From NCBI GenBank assembly GCA_965116765.1, contig OZ220718.1, forward strand, positions 1,612,001 through 1,676,000: 64,000 nucleotides of DNA, read 5' to 3'. Below the pieces are notes generated by a model. The model was not told the origin of the DNA. It was given only the letters and a program-made list of their open reading frames with translations, and searched no databases. The position numbers were made by a program, and so were the translations under genes. The DNA is from JAJEEA01 sp965116765. Lineage in GTDB: Bacteria; Acidobacteriota; Vicinamibacteria; Vicinamibacterales; UBA8438. Below are positions 47,139 to 55,500 of the stretch, piece after piece (within the stretch, counting starts at the first letter, position 1; every line of letters starts with the position of its first letter).

Positions 47139-49538
47139 CTAGTGGAACCGCACCGCGTAGCCCAGCCGGACCCCGCGGCCCATCTCGGGGGCCCGGTCCT
47201 TGATGTACGACGTGTGGTTGCGATAGAGGGCGTTCGTCAGGTTGTAGCCCGTGAACGACAGGATGTGCGACATGTCCTGCCGCGGCCAGACGTACGACGC
47301 GCGCAGGTTGACCACGGAATAGCCCTCGGTCTCGGTCTCGCCCCGGAAGACGTCGGCCTGCCGCCCCGCGAGCTCCACTTGCGGGCTCAGCGTGAACCCG
47401 CCGTAGGGAATGTCGAGGCTCAACGTGCCTCGCAGCGGCGGAATCCGCGGCAGCGCCTCGCCCGTCGTCGTCAGCCGCGCGTCGACGTACCCGAGGCCGA
47501 GCGTCAGCCAGGTCCGTCCCGCGAGCCGGGTGCTGCCCCGGGCGTCGAAGCCGGAGAAACGGCTGTCGCCCTGCAGGATGTTGAACACCGGCAGGTTGTC
47601 GGCCACCGCCCCGCTGCGGTTGCCGAAGATGAAGTTGTCGATGTCGTACATGAAGAAGTTCAGCTCGCCCCGGACGCGGTCGCCGCGGTGCCGCAGGCTC
47701 AGGTCCAGTCCGAGGGTCGACTCGGCGTCGAGGTCCGGGTTGCCGACGTCGAAGGAGAGCGTGCCGACGTGAGGACCGAAGTTGTACAGCTCCTCGATGG
47801 CGGGAGCGCGGTAGGAGCGGGTCACGTTGGCGACCAGGGCGTTGCCGGCCCCGAGGTCCGCGTGGAGTCCGACCGACGCGGACGCGCCCTCGAAGCCGCG
47901 GTCGCGCGCGTCGGGCGCCTCGAGGTCCCCATGATCGTCGTGCCCATCATCGTGATCATCGTGATCATCGTGCCCATGATCGTGATCGTCGTGCCCATCA
48001 TCGTGATCGTCGTGCCCATCATCGTGATCGTCGTGCGCACCGCCGCTACGCTCCGCCACCTGGTAGTCGTCGCGGTCGACCCGACCGCCGAACTGCACGC
48101 GAAAGCGCCCCAGGCTCAGCTCTTCGTAGGCGAAGGCCGCGAAGGACGACAGGTCGGTCCGCGGCGCCAGCGCCTCGACTCCGGCGGCCTCGAAGTCCCG
48201 GACCTGCGTCCAGACGCCGAACCTCCCCGCCAGACGGGCCGTCTGGCGCTGGTCGAGGTCGGCGCGAACGATGTAGGTGCGGTTGTTGTAGCGGGTGCCG
48301 ACACGCTGCTGCCCGCCCTCGCTCTCGAGCTCGTCATGGTGCCAATCGACGACGTTCAGGCTGAGCCGCGCTCCCTCGATGAAGCGGTTGTCGAGGCCCT
48401 GGAGACCGACGTCGAACCGCCCGGCGCGACGCTGCCAGTCGAGTGCGATCGCCGTCTCGCCATCTTCGTCCGCGTGCCCGCCGGACTCGCCTTCGTCGTG
48501 TCCGTGATGTCCGTGGAACTCGCCGGCGAACGGCACCCCGTAGCGGCCGCCGTTCGACGTCACCCCGGCGCTCGCGAAGAGCCGGTCGCGCGACCAGCCC
48601 ACCCCGGCCCGCACGCTGGCCGACTCGGTGGCGGAGTTCTCCACGGTCCCCTCGGGCGTGGCGTAGTCGTCCGTCCGCCGCGTGCCGCCGCCGGCCCAGT
48701 AGTGCACGCCGTTGCGCGCGTGCTGCAGGCCGAAGCTGCTGCCGGCCTGCGCGTTCGCGCTCCCCAGGTCGGCGCTGAACTGCGCCCGCGTGCCCTCGAT
48801 CAGCGACTCGCGGTAGCTCTCGTGGGGCGTGATCACGTTGACGACCCCGCCGACCGCGTTCGGACCGTACAGCAGCGTCGCCGGCCCGCGCACGATCTCG
48901 ATGCGTTCCGCGCCGTCGGGGTCGACCGCGACGCCATGGTCGCCGGACTCGCTCGACAGGTCTCCGGTGCGGACGCCGTCCTCCAGGATCAGCACCCGGT
49001 CGCCGTCGAAGCCGCGGATGATCGGCCGGCTCGCGCCGGGGCCGAAGCCGCGGATCGAAATGCCCGGCTCGTTCCGAAGGACGTCTTCGAGACCGGCGGC
49101 CGACTCTCTTGCGATGTCGAACGAGTCGACGGTGGTGACCGCGTTGAACGCCTCGAACGTCGTCTCGGTTCCGCCCGCCGAGGCGGTCACCGTCACGTCC
49201 TCGCGTACGGGCGAGAGTCCGAGCACGAAGTCCACCGTCGACTCCCCGCCCGGATCGACGCTCACCGTCTGCCGTGCCGCGGTCATGTGCTCGCGTTGCG
49301 CGAGGACCTCGTAGGAGCCGGCCGGCACGCCGTCGATGACGAACCCTCCCCGTTCGTCGGTCAACGCGAACCTGCCCGTGCCGACGACGAGGACGACCGC
49401 GCCTTGAACCGAGTCGTATTCCTGCAGGGTCACCGTGCCGTGCACCCTGCCGGTCCCCTGCGCAAGGACCGGCGCCGCCGCGAGGACGGCCATCGCGGCC
49501 GCGGCACAGACACGTGTTGTTGCTGTCAATCGGTACAT
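47139..49538 (-). CDS. TonB-dependent receptor with His/Asp-rich loop (ZnuD-like)
   Basis: This 799-residue outer-membrane receptor has a signal peptide (VCAAAAMAVLAAAPVLAQG), a carboxypeptidase-like N-terminal domain (GRVHGTVTLQEYDSVQGAVV), and a plug with EDVLRNEPGISIRGFGPG and VRGPATLLYGPNAVGGVVNV. The barrel ends MGRGVRLGYAVRFH. A first His cluster (EFHGHHGHDEGESGGHADED) and a long run of about 35 residues rich in H-D-D-H-D-D-G units (DNA 47935-48040) lie in extracellular loops. His/Asp-rich loops are characteristic of the ZnuD class of zinc receptors, so zinc or another divalent metal or its complex is the likely ligand. The ATG 49536-49538 gives the signal peptide. Genes for His/Cys proteins flank it on both sides. 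Confidence 0.85.
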   Translation of the reverse strand: MYRLTATTRVCAAAAMAVLAAAPVLAQGTGRVHGTVTLQEYDSVQGAVVLVVGTGRFALTDERGGFVIDGVPAGSYEVLAQREHMTAARQTVSVDPGGESTVDFVLGLSPVREDVTVTASAGGTETTFEAFNAVTTVDSFDIARESAAGLEDVLRNEPGISIRGFGPGASRPIIRGFDGDRVLILEDGVRTGDLSSESGDHGVAVDPDGAERIEIVRGPATLLYGPNAVGGVVNVITPHESYRESLIEGTRAQFSADLGSANAQAGSSFGLQHARNGVHYWAGGGTRRTDDYATPEGTVENSATESASVRAGVGWSRDRLFASAGVTSNGGRYGVPFAGEFHGHHGHDEGESGGHADEDGETAIALDWQRRAGRFDVGLQGLDNRFIEGARLSLNVVDWHHDELESEGGQQRVGTRYNNRTYIVRADLDQRQTARLAGRFGVWTQVRDFEAAGVEALAPRTDLSSFAAFAYEELSLGRFRVQFGGRVDRDDYQVAERSGGAHDDHDDGHDDHDDGHDDHDHGHDDHDDHDDGHDDHGDLEAPDARDRGFEGASASVGLHADLGAGNALVANVTRSYRAPAIEELYNFGPHVGTLSFDVGNPDLDAESTLGLDLSLRHRGDRVRGELNFFMYDIDNFIFGNRSGAVADNLPVFNILQGDSRFSGFDARGSTRLAGRTWLTLGLGYVDARLTTTGEALPRIPPLRGTLSLDIPYGGFTLSPQVELAGRQADVFRGETETEGYSVVNLRASYVWPRQDMSHILSFTGYNLTNALYRNHTSYIKDRAPEMGRGVRLGYAVRFH
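47935..48040. repeat. 21-bp tandem repeat encoding HDDHDDG
   Basis: Within the TonB receptor gene the unit CATCATCGTGATCGTCGTGCC is repeated nearly perfectly about three times with two shorter degenerate copies. It encodes (on the minus strand) H-D-D-H-D-D-G repeats. Such repeats may expand and contract by slippage without breaking the frame (21 = 7 codons), changing the length of the metal-binding loop. Confidence 0.75.
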
Positions 49539-49653
49539 GAGATTCCCTTCCCGAGCTCCACTCTTCGTGACCCTGTTCCCGTTTCCATCGCGCCCGGCAG
49601 CCGAGAACACGCTGGTGCCGCATCAGGAACCGCACCCTGGGCGGGCCAAGGCA

Positions 49654-49674
49654 CGACACCACTGACGGGTGTCG
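49654..49674. promoter_or_regulatory. 7-bp dyad upstream of ZnuD-like receptor
   Basis: CGACACC, ACTGACG, GGTGTCG is a perfect seven-pair inverted repeat with a seven-base loop. It lies about 115 bases upstream of the TonB receptor start and 110 bases after the stop of the upstream small protein gene. It could be a metalloregulator operator or a terminator. It does not match a Zur or Fur consensus that I recognise. Confidence 0.35.
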
Positions 49675-49784
49675 GGAGACGCGGTCGGCCGCGGGCAGGC
49701 GGCATTGCCGCAACGCGCGCTCATGCGCTCGCGGCAGAGTGCGCCGTCGGCGAACGATGGACGAAACGCAGCGCGTGACGGGAG

Positions 49785-50090
49785 CTAGGCGGGCGGGCCG
49801 CGGGCGGGGAGGCGGAGGGAGTGACCGGACGCGATCCACTCGTCGTGGGCAGCCTGCTCGAGCGGCTCCGCAACATCGGCGCATCCGATCTGCGACGAGC
49901 CGGAGGATTCGGGGGCAGGCTGGTGCGGGAGCTGGCAGACCGCGCAACGCTCGTCGGCCGCGTGCTCCTCGTGACAGAAGACCTCGGCGGCGGCGGCACC
50001 GCCCACCGCCATCGCCAGGGCGACGATCCAGGCGCGCCAGCCGGAGCCGCCTCGCGCGAGCTTGGCCTGCACGGATCTTCTGTCGATCAT
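49785..50090 (-). CDS. Small exported His/Cys protein, copy 2 (DUF2946-like)
   Basis: This 101-residue protein has a basic start (MIDRRSVQAKLARGG), a hydrophobic segment (AWIVALAMAVGGAAAAEVFC), then FCHEEHAADERCAVCQLPHQ with C-x-x-C and several His. It ends with LRLPARGPPA. It shares the signal/His/C-x-x-C/tail architecture of the four other small proteins in this region. It is read toward the ZnuD-like receptor and is divergent from the big plus-strand operon, with 310 bases between them. Periplasmic metal binding is inferred, not shown. Confidence 0.65.
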   Translation of the reverse strand: MIDRRSVQAKLARGGSGWRAWIVALAMAVGGAAAAEVFCHEEHAADERCAVCQLPHQPAPESSGSSQIGCADVAEPLEQAAHDEWIASGHSLRLPARGPPA

Positions 50091-50400
50091 CCGTTCTCGA
50101 CCCTAGCAGAGAACCCCCGACGCGGCAAGGGGCGCGGCCGAGCGGCTACGCGACCCGGCGGGTTCGGCCCGGACGGCGGGTGCACGACATCATTGTCGGA
50201 TGGCGGTCCCTGGCGCTGTCGGGTTCTCGATTCACGGGGAACGGCTTGGGCCAAGAACGCCGGATCCATGGGCCCGTGCCCGCACATGAGAAGTGGCACC
50301 CCGTCTTGCGTGGCGGCGCACGACTTTTCACGTCGTGCCCCCCCCCGGGACGGCAACGCGCTTGACTCCAGAGCGGATTTGCATCTTCAATAGGTGGGTT
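50091..50400. promoter_or_regulatory. Divergent control region of the metal cluster
   Basis: This 310-base gap between the minus-strand small protein and the plus-strand operon must hold both promoters. It has a perfect seven-pair hairpin at 50318-50338 (GCACGAC, TTTTCAC, GTCGTGC). A weak candidate promoter, TTGACT at 50362-50367 and TTCAAT at 50386-50391 (18-base spacer), lies just before the first small-protein gene. If used, that promoter would give a nearly leaderless message. Confidence 0.35.
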
Positions 50401-50679
50401 ATGCTGCCGACGCGGGGCGCTGCCCTGCTCATCGCGTTCGCGGCGATCGCGCTCGCGACGTCGGGTGCCGCGCTCCACGAGCACGACGCGGGCGTGCAGA
50501 CCGCCGGCCACGCCGACTGCGACGCCTGTCACTTCCGGCACCTGTCGGAAATCGCATCGGACGGCACCCCCGCGCCGGCCGCCCCCGCTCTCGTCGCCCA
50601 CGCCGTCGCGCCGGCCCGACCGGACGGCGAACGCGCCGCCGTGCTCGGCGTCCGTCACACGCGCGGCCCGCCCGCCTAG
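50401..50679 (+). CDS. Small exported His/Cys protein, copy 3 (DUF2946-like)
   Basis: This 92-residue protein has a signal peptide (RGAALLIAFAAIALATSGAA), a His segment LHEHDAG, a C-D-A-C-H motif (HADCDACHFRHLSEI) and the tail HTRGPPA. It is the first gene of the plus-strand operon that leads to the CobN-like genes; the propeller gene follows after about 140 bases. AGGTGG just precedes the ATG. A role as periplasmic metal carrier or sensor is inferred from composition and neighbourhood. Confidence 0.68.
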   Translation: MLPTRGAALLIAFAAIALATSGAALHEHDAGVQTAGHADCDACHFRHLSEIASDGTPAPAAPALVAHAVAPARPDGERAAVLGVRHTRGPPA

Positions 50680-50818
50680 CCGCCCCGTCGCGGCAACCCC
50701 GCGACATCCCAGGCTCCGACCCGTCGTCGTCGCTCGTCGAATCGGCGCGCACAGGCACGGAAACCGGCGTGTGCGCCGGGCCTCTCGAAACCAACGCTCG
50801 AACCGGAGGATTGCTCAA

Positions 50819-51769
50819 ATGTCACGTCTTCACAGAGAACAGCTCGTCTCCCGAGGAATCGCCGTCGCCGCCCTGCTGGCGGTCTGCGCCGCCGGCCCCG
50901 CGACCCGCGCGGCACAGGCCCAGGAAGCGGCCGATCAGCCCTTCATGGCCGGCGCGCCGCTCGACCTCTCGTCGAACGCCAAGACCTACGGCGGCTTCCG
51001 GTTCGCCGAGAGCATGGCCTACGACGAGGCCCGCGACCTGTACGTCGCGGTAAACGCGGGCATCGCCCAGGACGTCATACCCAACGACGGCTACATCTCG
51101 CTGATCAACCCCGACGGCAGCGCTCACACGCTGAAGTGGATCGGCGTCGACCGGAACGGCCTGACGCTGAACCACCCCCTCGGCAGCGACATCGTCAACG
51201 GCCTGCTGTACGTGGCCGACATCAACGTCGTGCGGTGGTTCGACATGGAGAGCGGCGAGCCGCGGGGCAGCGTCGTCGTCGAGGACGCGCAGCGCTTCAA
51301 CGACATCGAGGTCGCCGAGGACGGCACCATCTGGGCCACGCAGACCGGCACCGAGGAGAGCGGCACCTGGCGGGTGTACCGCATCGGGCCGGACGGAGAC
51401 TCGTCGGTGGTCGTCGAGGGCGCGCCGCTCGCCCGGCCCAACGGCGTCGCCTTCGACCCCGACGGCAACATCGTCGTGGTGAACATCAACGACAACGCGG
51501 TGCTCACCTTCTCGCCCGACGGCGAGCTCGTCGGGACCGAGCACGCGGTGGACGGCGGCAACGACGGGCTGGTGATTCTGGACGACGGCACGAAGTACGT
51601 CTCCAGCGTCCGGATCGGCACCGTGTCGCGCATCCGTCCGGGAGAGGAGGCCGAGGTCGTGGCCTCCGGCATCCCCAGCGCCGCCTCGATGGCCTACGAC
51701 TCGAAGCGGAACCGGCTGCTCATCCCGATGAACAACTGGAACGCCATCACCATCGTCGAGCTCGATTGA
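50819..51769 (+). CDS. Exported SMP-30/gluconolactonase-like beta-propeller
   Basis: This 316-residue protein has a signal peptide (VSRGIAVAALLAVCAAGPAT) and a six-bladed propeller of the SMP-30/strictosidine-synthase-like type. Blade motifs recur as N-G-V-A-F-D-P-D-G-N-I-V-V-V-N, FNDIEVAEDGTIWATQTG and SMAYDSKRNRLLIPMNN. Metal-coordinating acidic/Asn positions typical of SMP-30 (N-D, N-G-V, N-D-G) are present. GGAGGA lies eight bases before the ATG. The substrate is unknown. Its position between two His/Cys protein genes and ahead of the CobN-like gene suggests a periplasmic role in metal or metallophore handling. Confidence 0.8.
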   Translation: MSRLHREQLVSRGIAVAALLAVCAAGPATRAAQAQEAADQPFMAGAPLDLSSNAKTYGGFRFAESMAYDEARDLYVAVNAGIAQDVIPNDGYISLINPDGSAHTLKWIGVDRNGLTLNHPLGSDIVNGLLYVADINVVRWFDMESGEPRGSVVVEDAQRFNDIEVAEDGTIWATQTGTEESGTWRVYRIGPDGDSSVVVEGAPLARPNGVAFDPDGNIVVVNINDNAVLTFSPDGELVGTEHAVDGGNDGLVILDDGTKYVSSVRIGTVSRIRPGEEAEVVASGIPSAASMAYDSKRNRLLIPMNNWNAITIVELD

Positions 51770-51814
51770 TCGGGTCCGCAGACGCCTGACGACAACCATC
51801 GAAACACCTTGACC

Positions 51815-52096
51815 ATGACGAAGCCGAGCCGGCCCACCGCTCTCGCGGCCTTGCTGCTGGCGTGCGCCCTGCTGTCGGCCGGCTTCGTCTCCCACGAACA
51901 CGACGACGGGCATGCCGGCGGCCACGATCACGACTGCGTGATCTGCTGCGTCCATCACCACTCGTCCGCAACGGCGTCGCCGACGCCCCTGCCCGCCACC
52001 CCCGACATGGCGGTCCGCTTCGCCGCGTCGAGCTCCCGCCGAGGCGGCTTCGACGCCACGCTCGCCACCCAGGCGACGCGCGGACCGCCCGCCTGA
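51815..52096 (+). CDS. Small exported His/Cys protein, copy 4 (DUF2946-like)
   Basis: This 93-residue protein has a signal peptide (TALAALLLACALLSAGFVSH), then HEHDDGHAGGHDHDCVICCV with six His and C-x-x-C-C, then HHH, an Ala/Ser-rich linker and the tail ATRGPPA. It is nearly identical in its first 30 residues to copy 5 at 60013-60294 (MTKPSRP start), so the two arose by a recent duplication along with their downstream genes. It ends 443 bases before the CobN-like start. Confidence 0.72.
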   Translation: MTKPSRPTALAALLLACALLSAGFVSHEHDDGHAGGHDHDCVICCVHHHSSATASPTPLPATPDMAVRFAASSSRRGGFDATLATQATRGPPA

Positions 52097-52539
52097 CGCC
52101 CTTCCCCCAACACCCGACGGCTCGGCCGGACCGCGAGATCGGGTCGGGCTCGCGCGCGAAACCCGGTGCGCGCAGGGCATTTCGCCCTGCCCGTCGAACA
52201 CGCGCGCAACGGATCTCCGTCCGTGCTGCACGAGGACGACGACCTGCACGCAGGCGTTCAGGTGCCGACGGTGAAGGAAGCCGACTACCGAAACCGATCG
52301 AGCCGACGGCCGGGCCGTCTCGCTTCGGTGAGCCGACGACAACCGGGAACCGCTCGAGCCGACGGTCGGGCCGTCTCGCTTCGGTGAGCCTGCGGCAGCC
52401 GGAAAACCGCTCGATCCGACGGTCGGGCCGCCTCGTTTCGGTCGAGCCTGCGGCAACTGCCAGTTCCGGTATCGGCGCAGAAGTGCTGACGCTCATGGCG
52501 GCGCAGCGAAGGGCGCAGCGAAAGACGGATGAGGACGAG
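52097..52539. other. Leader region of the first CobN-like gene with hairpin and tandem repeats
   Basis: This 443-base gap contains a seven-pair hairpin at 52172-52190 (GCAGGGC, ATTTC, GCCCTGC) and three tandem repeats of 56-57 bases at 52296-52466. No coding frame there has a credible start. I looked for a cobalamin riboswitch and did not find its conserved boxes. Confidence 0.5.
52296..52466. repeat. Three tandem 56-57 bp repeats upstream of CobN-like gene
   Basis: Units start at 52296, 52352 and 52409 and share the core GAGCCGACGGTCGGGCCGTC followed by TCGCTTCGGTGAGCC. A partial fourth copy precedes them. The GACGG-xCGG-CCGTC core is itself nearly palindromic, so each unit could present the same small hairpin or protein-binding site. 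They sit within 250 bases of the chelatase start. Confidence 0.75.
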
Positions 52540-55500
52540 ATGACTCCCACGACGGAACCGACAAGAGTGCGGACCCTGCGGACGCGACTGGCCGGGCTGT
52601 GGTCCCGCCGGAGGACGATCGCGGCGGCGCTGCTCGCGACGGCGGGGCTGTGGGGCGCCGCCGCGGCCTACCAGCACTATCTCGCGGTGACGCGGGTCGC
52701 CTTCGTCAACTTCCCCGGCTTCCAGCTCGCGCGCATCGAGCGCGCCCGCGAGAGCGGGGCGGTGCGCGTGGAGTCGCTGGACCTGGCGTCGCTGGACAGA
52801 GTCGCCGACCATCCGGTCGCCTACATCTTCGGGCGCGGCCTGCAGCTCGACGAGACGCAGCTCGAGCACCTGCGCGAAGCCGGCCGCCGGGGGACGCGCC
52901 TGTTCGTGCAGGGGGCCACGAACCCCGCCCTCGACGTCACCAACCTGCGCGGCGCGCAGCTCGACGCGGCCAACGGCTACCTGGAGTTCGGGGGGGCCGA
53001 GAACTACGCCCGGCTGCTCAACTTCTCGCGGGTGGAGCTCGACGGCAAGTCGTTCCGCGCGGACCCCGTCGAGCCGCCCGTCGAGCGGTCCATGGACGTG
53101 CTGTTCCATCTCGACGACGACCTGACGTTCGAGACCGTCGACGCGTTCGACGCCTACTACGACGCGCAGGGGCTCGCCAAGGCGGACGCCCCCCGAAGAT
53201 CGCCCTGATCACGAGCGTGCCCGGCCCCTTCAACGCCAACCGGGACCACGTGGACGCGTTCATCCGCGCCCTGGAAGGCCGCGCGTGGAACGTCTACCCG
53301 ATGGCCGCGGCCGAGAAGCGCCTCGACTTCCTCAAGCGCATCGACCCCGACCTCGTGGTGCTGATGCCGCACGGGCGGCTCACCCTGGGGCGCGCCGACG
53401 AGGCCATCGGGTGGCTGCGCGAGCGCGACATCCCGATGCTGACGCCGGTGTCGGTGTTCCAGAACCACGACGACTGGGTGAGGGACCAGCAGGGCATGGC
53501 GGGGTCCATGCTCACGATGAGCGTGGTGCTGCCCGAGCTCGACGGCGGGATCGCGCCCTACGCGGTGGCCGCGCAGTTCACCGACGCCGACGGCTACGAG
53601 ATCTTCGACGCCCTGCCCGAGCGCCTCGAGACCTTCTGCGACCTCGTCGAGGGCTGGCTCGAGCTCAAGGCCAAGCCCAACCGCGACAAGCGGGTGGCCA
53701 TCTACTACTACAAGGGACCCGGCAAGAACGCCATGAACGCCGGCAGCCTCGAGGTGGCGCCGAGCCTGCTCAACCTGCTGCGCGCGCTGCGCGACGCCGG
53801 CTACACGGTCGAGGGGCTCCCCGAGACCGACGACGAGTTCTGGGCGCTCGTCCAGGCGAAGGGGCCGGTGATGGGGCCCTACGCGCGCGGCGCGTTCGAG
53901 GAGTACGTGGCCACCGGCGATCCGGCCCTGGTGCCGGCCGCCGAGTACGCCGCGTGGGTGGCCGAGGACCTCGAGCCGGGCATGCGCGACGCCGTCGTCG
54001 AGCAGTACGGCCCCGCCCCCGGCGAGTACATGACCGTCGGCGAGGGCGAGGAGACCGCGCTGGCCGTCGCCCGCGTCGAGTTCGGCAACGTCGTCATCCT
54101 GCCGCAGCCGCTGCCGGGCGCCGGCGACGACACGTTCCGGCTGGTGCACGGCGCGCAGAAGGCGCCGCCGCACCCCTACGTGGCCTCCTACCTGTGGACC
54201 CGCAACGCCTTCGGGGCCGACGCGGTGATGCACTTCGGCACCCACGGCAGCCTCGAGTTCACGCCGTGGAAGCAGATTGCCCTGTCGGCCTTCGACTGGG
54301 CCGACGCCCTCGTCGGGGGGCTCCCGCACGTCTACGTCTACGTCATGAGCAACGTCGGCGAGGGCATCATCGCCAAGCGCCGCTCCTATGCGGCGACGGT
54401 GACCCACCTGACGCCGCCGTTCATGGAGGGCGGGCTGTACGAGGGGCTGCGCCCCCTGCGCGACCGGCTCGACAGCTGGCGCAACGCGGCCGAGGGTCCG
54501 GTGCGGGCCGAGCACGCGCGCACGATCCGGCGTCTCGCGACCGAGATGAGCCTGCACGTCGACCTCGGCCTCGACCCCGACGCGGCGTGGACGGCGGACG
54601 AGATGTTCCGCCTGAGCAACCACGTCGAGACCATCGACGGCGAGAAGGTCACGCAGGGGCTGTACACGCTCGGCAGCGCCTTCACGGCCGACGAGGTCGA
54701 CTCGACGGCGGAGCTGATGGCCATCGATCCCATCGCCTACGCCCTCGCCCGCATCGACACCGTCAAGGGCGCGGTCGAGGCCGCCGACCTCGAGGACGAG
54801 GCGTACTTCGAGCGCCGCTACCGCCGGCGGGCGCGCGACGCCTACGCGCGGCGCGTCGCGGGCGGCGGCGCCGGGGCGGTGCTCTCCGACCTCGTGGCCG
54901 ACGCGGACCTGCAACACGCCCACGCCTGGCGCGAGGCGTCGCGGCGGCCGTCGGACGACGACATCATCCGCGGCTTCATCTCGATGGGGGCGGGCACGCG
55001 GAGCCGGCCCGGCGCGGCGGTGCCGGCAGCCCGCGCGGGCGAGCTCGAGGACCTCGTGGCGCGCGTCATGCCGCATCCGCACAAGGTCGAGTTCGTCGAG
55101 CGGCTGCAGTCGGAGCAGGAGTTCGCGCGGACGTCGCAGCTGCTCGATCCGGTGCAGCGCGAGCGCGCCAAGACCATCGCCGCGGTCATCCCGCCGATGG
55201 CCGAGGCGCTGGAGATCGCCGAGGACCCGGACGTGTTCGCGCTCCTCGAGGCGATGCAGGACGCGGCCCTCCGCGAGCGGACCTTCGCGCTGCTGGAGGA
55301 CCCCGGGCTCGTCGACCGCGTCGAGGAGGAGAAACGGCGGCTGGCGTCGGAGCGGCTCGCCTTCGCCCTCGACGCGCCGCAGGTCGAGGCCCTCGGACGG
55401 GCGTGGGGCCACGAGCCGGCGGGCGAGCTGGTGACCGCCGCCAGCGAAAACATCGAGAGGACGCTCTCGGCCGTGGCCTTCTACCGGGAGCACCGGGCGA

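Noticed and set aside
52296..52466. CRISPR array
   Set aside because: Only three contiguous 56-57 bp units without distinct spacers and without cas genes; these are plain tandem repeats.
52097..52539. Cobalamin riboswitch ahead of the CobN-like gene
   Set aside because: The conserved B12-box type sequences were not found; only hairpins and tandem repeats are present.
53180..53205. Programmed ribosomal frameshift in the CobN-like gene
   Set aside because: No slippery heptamer with a downstream pseudoknot was evident, and the paralogue needs no shift; an indel is simpler.
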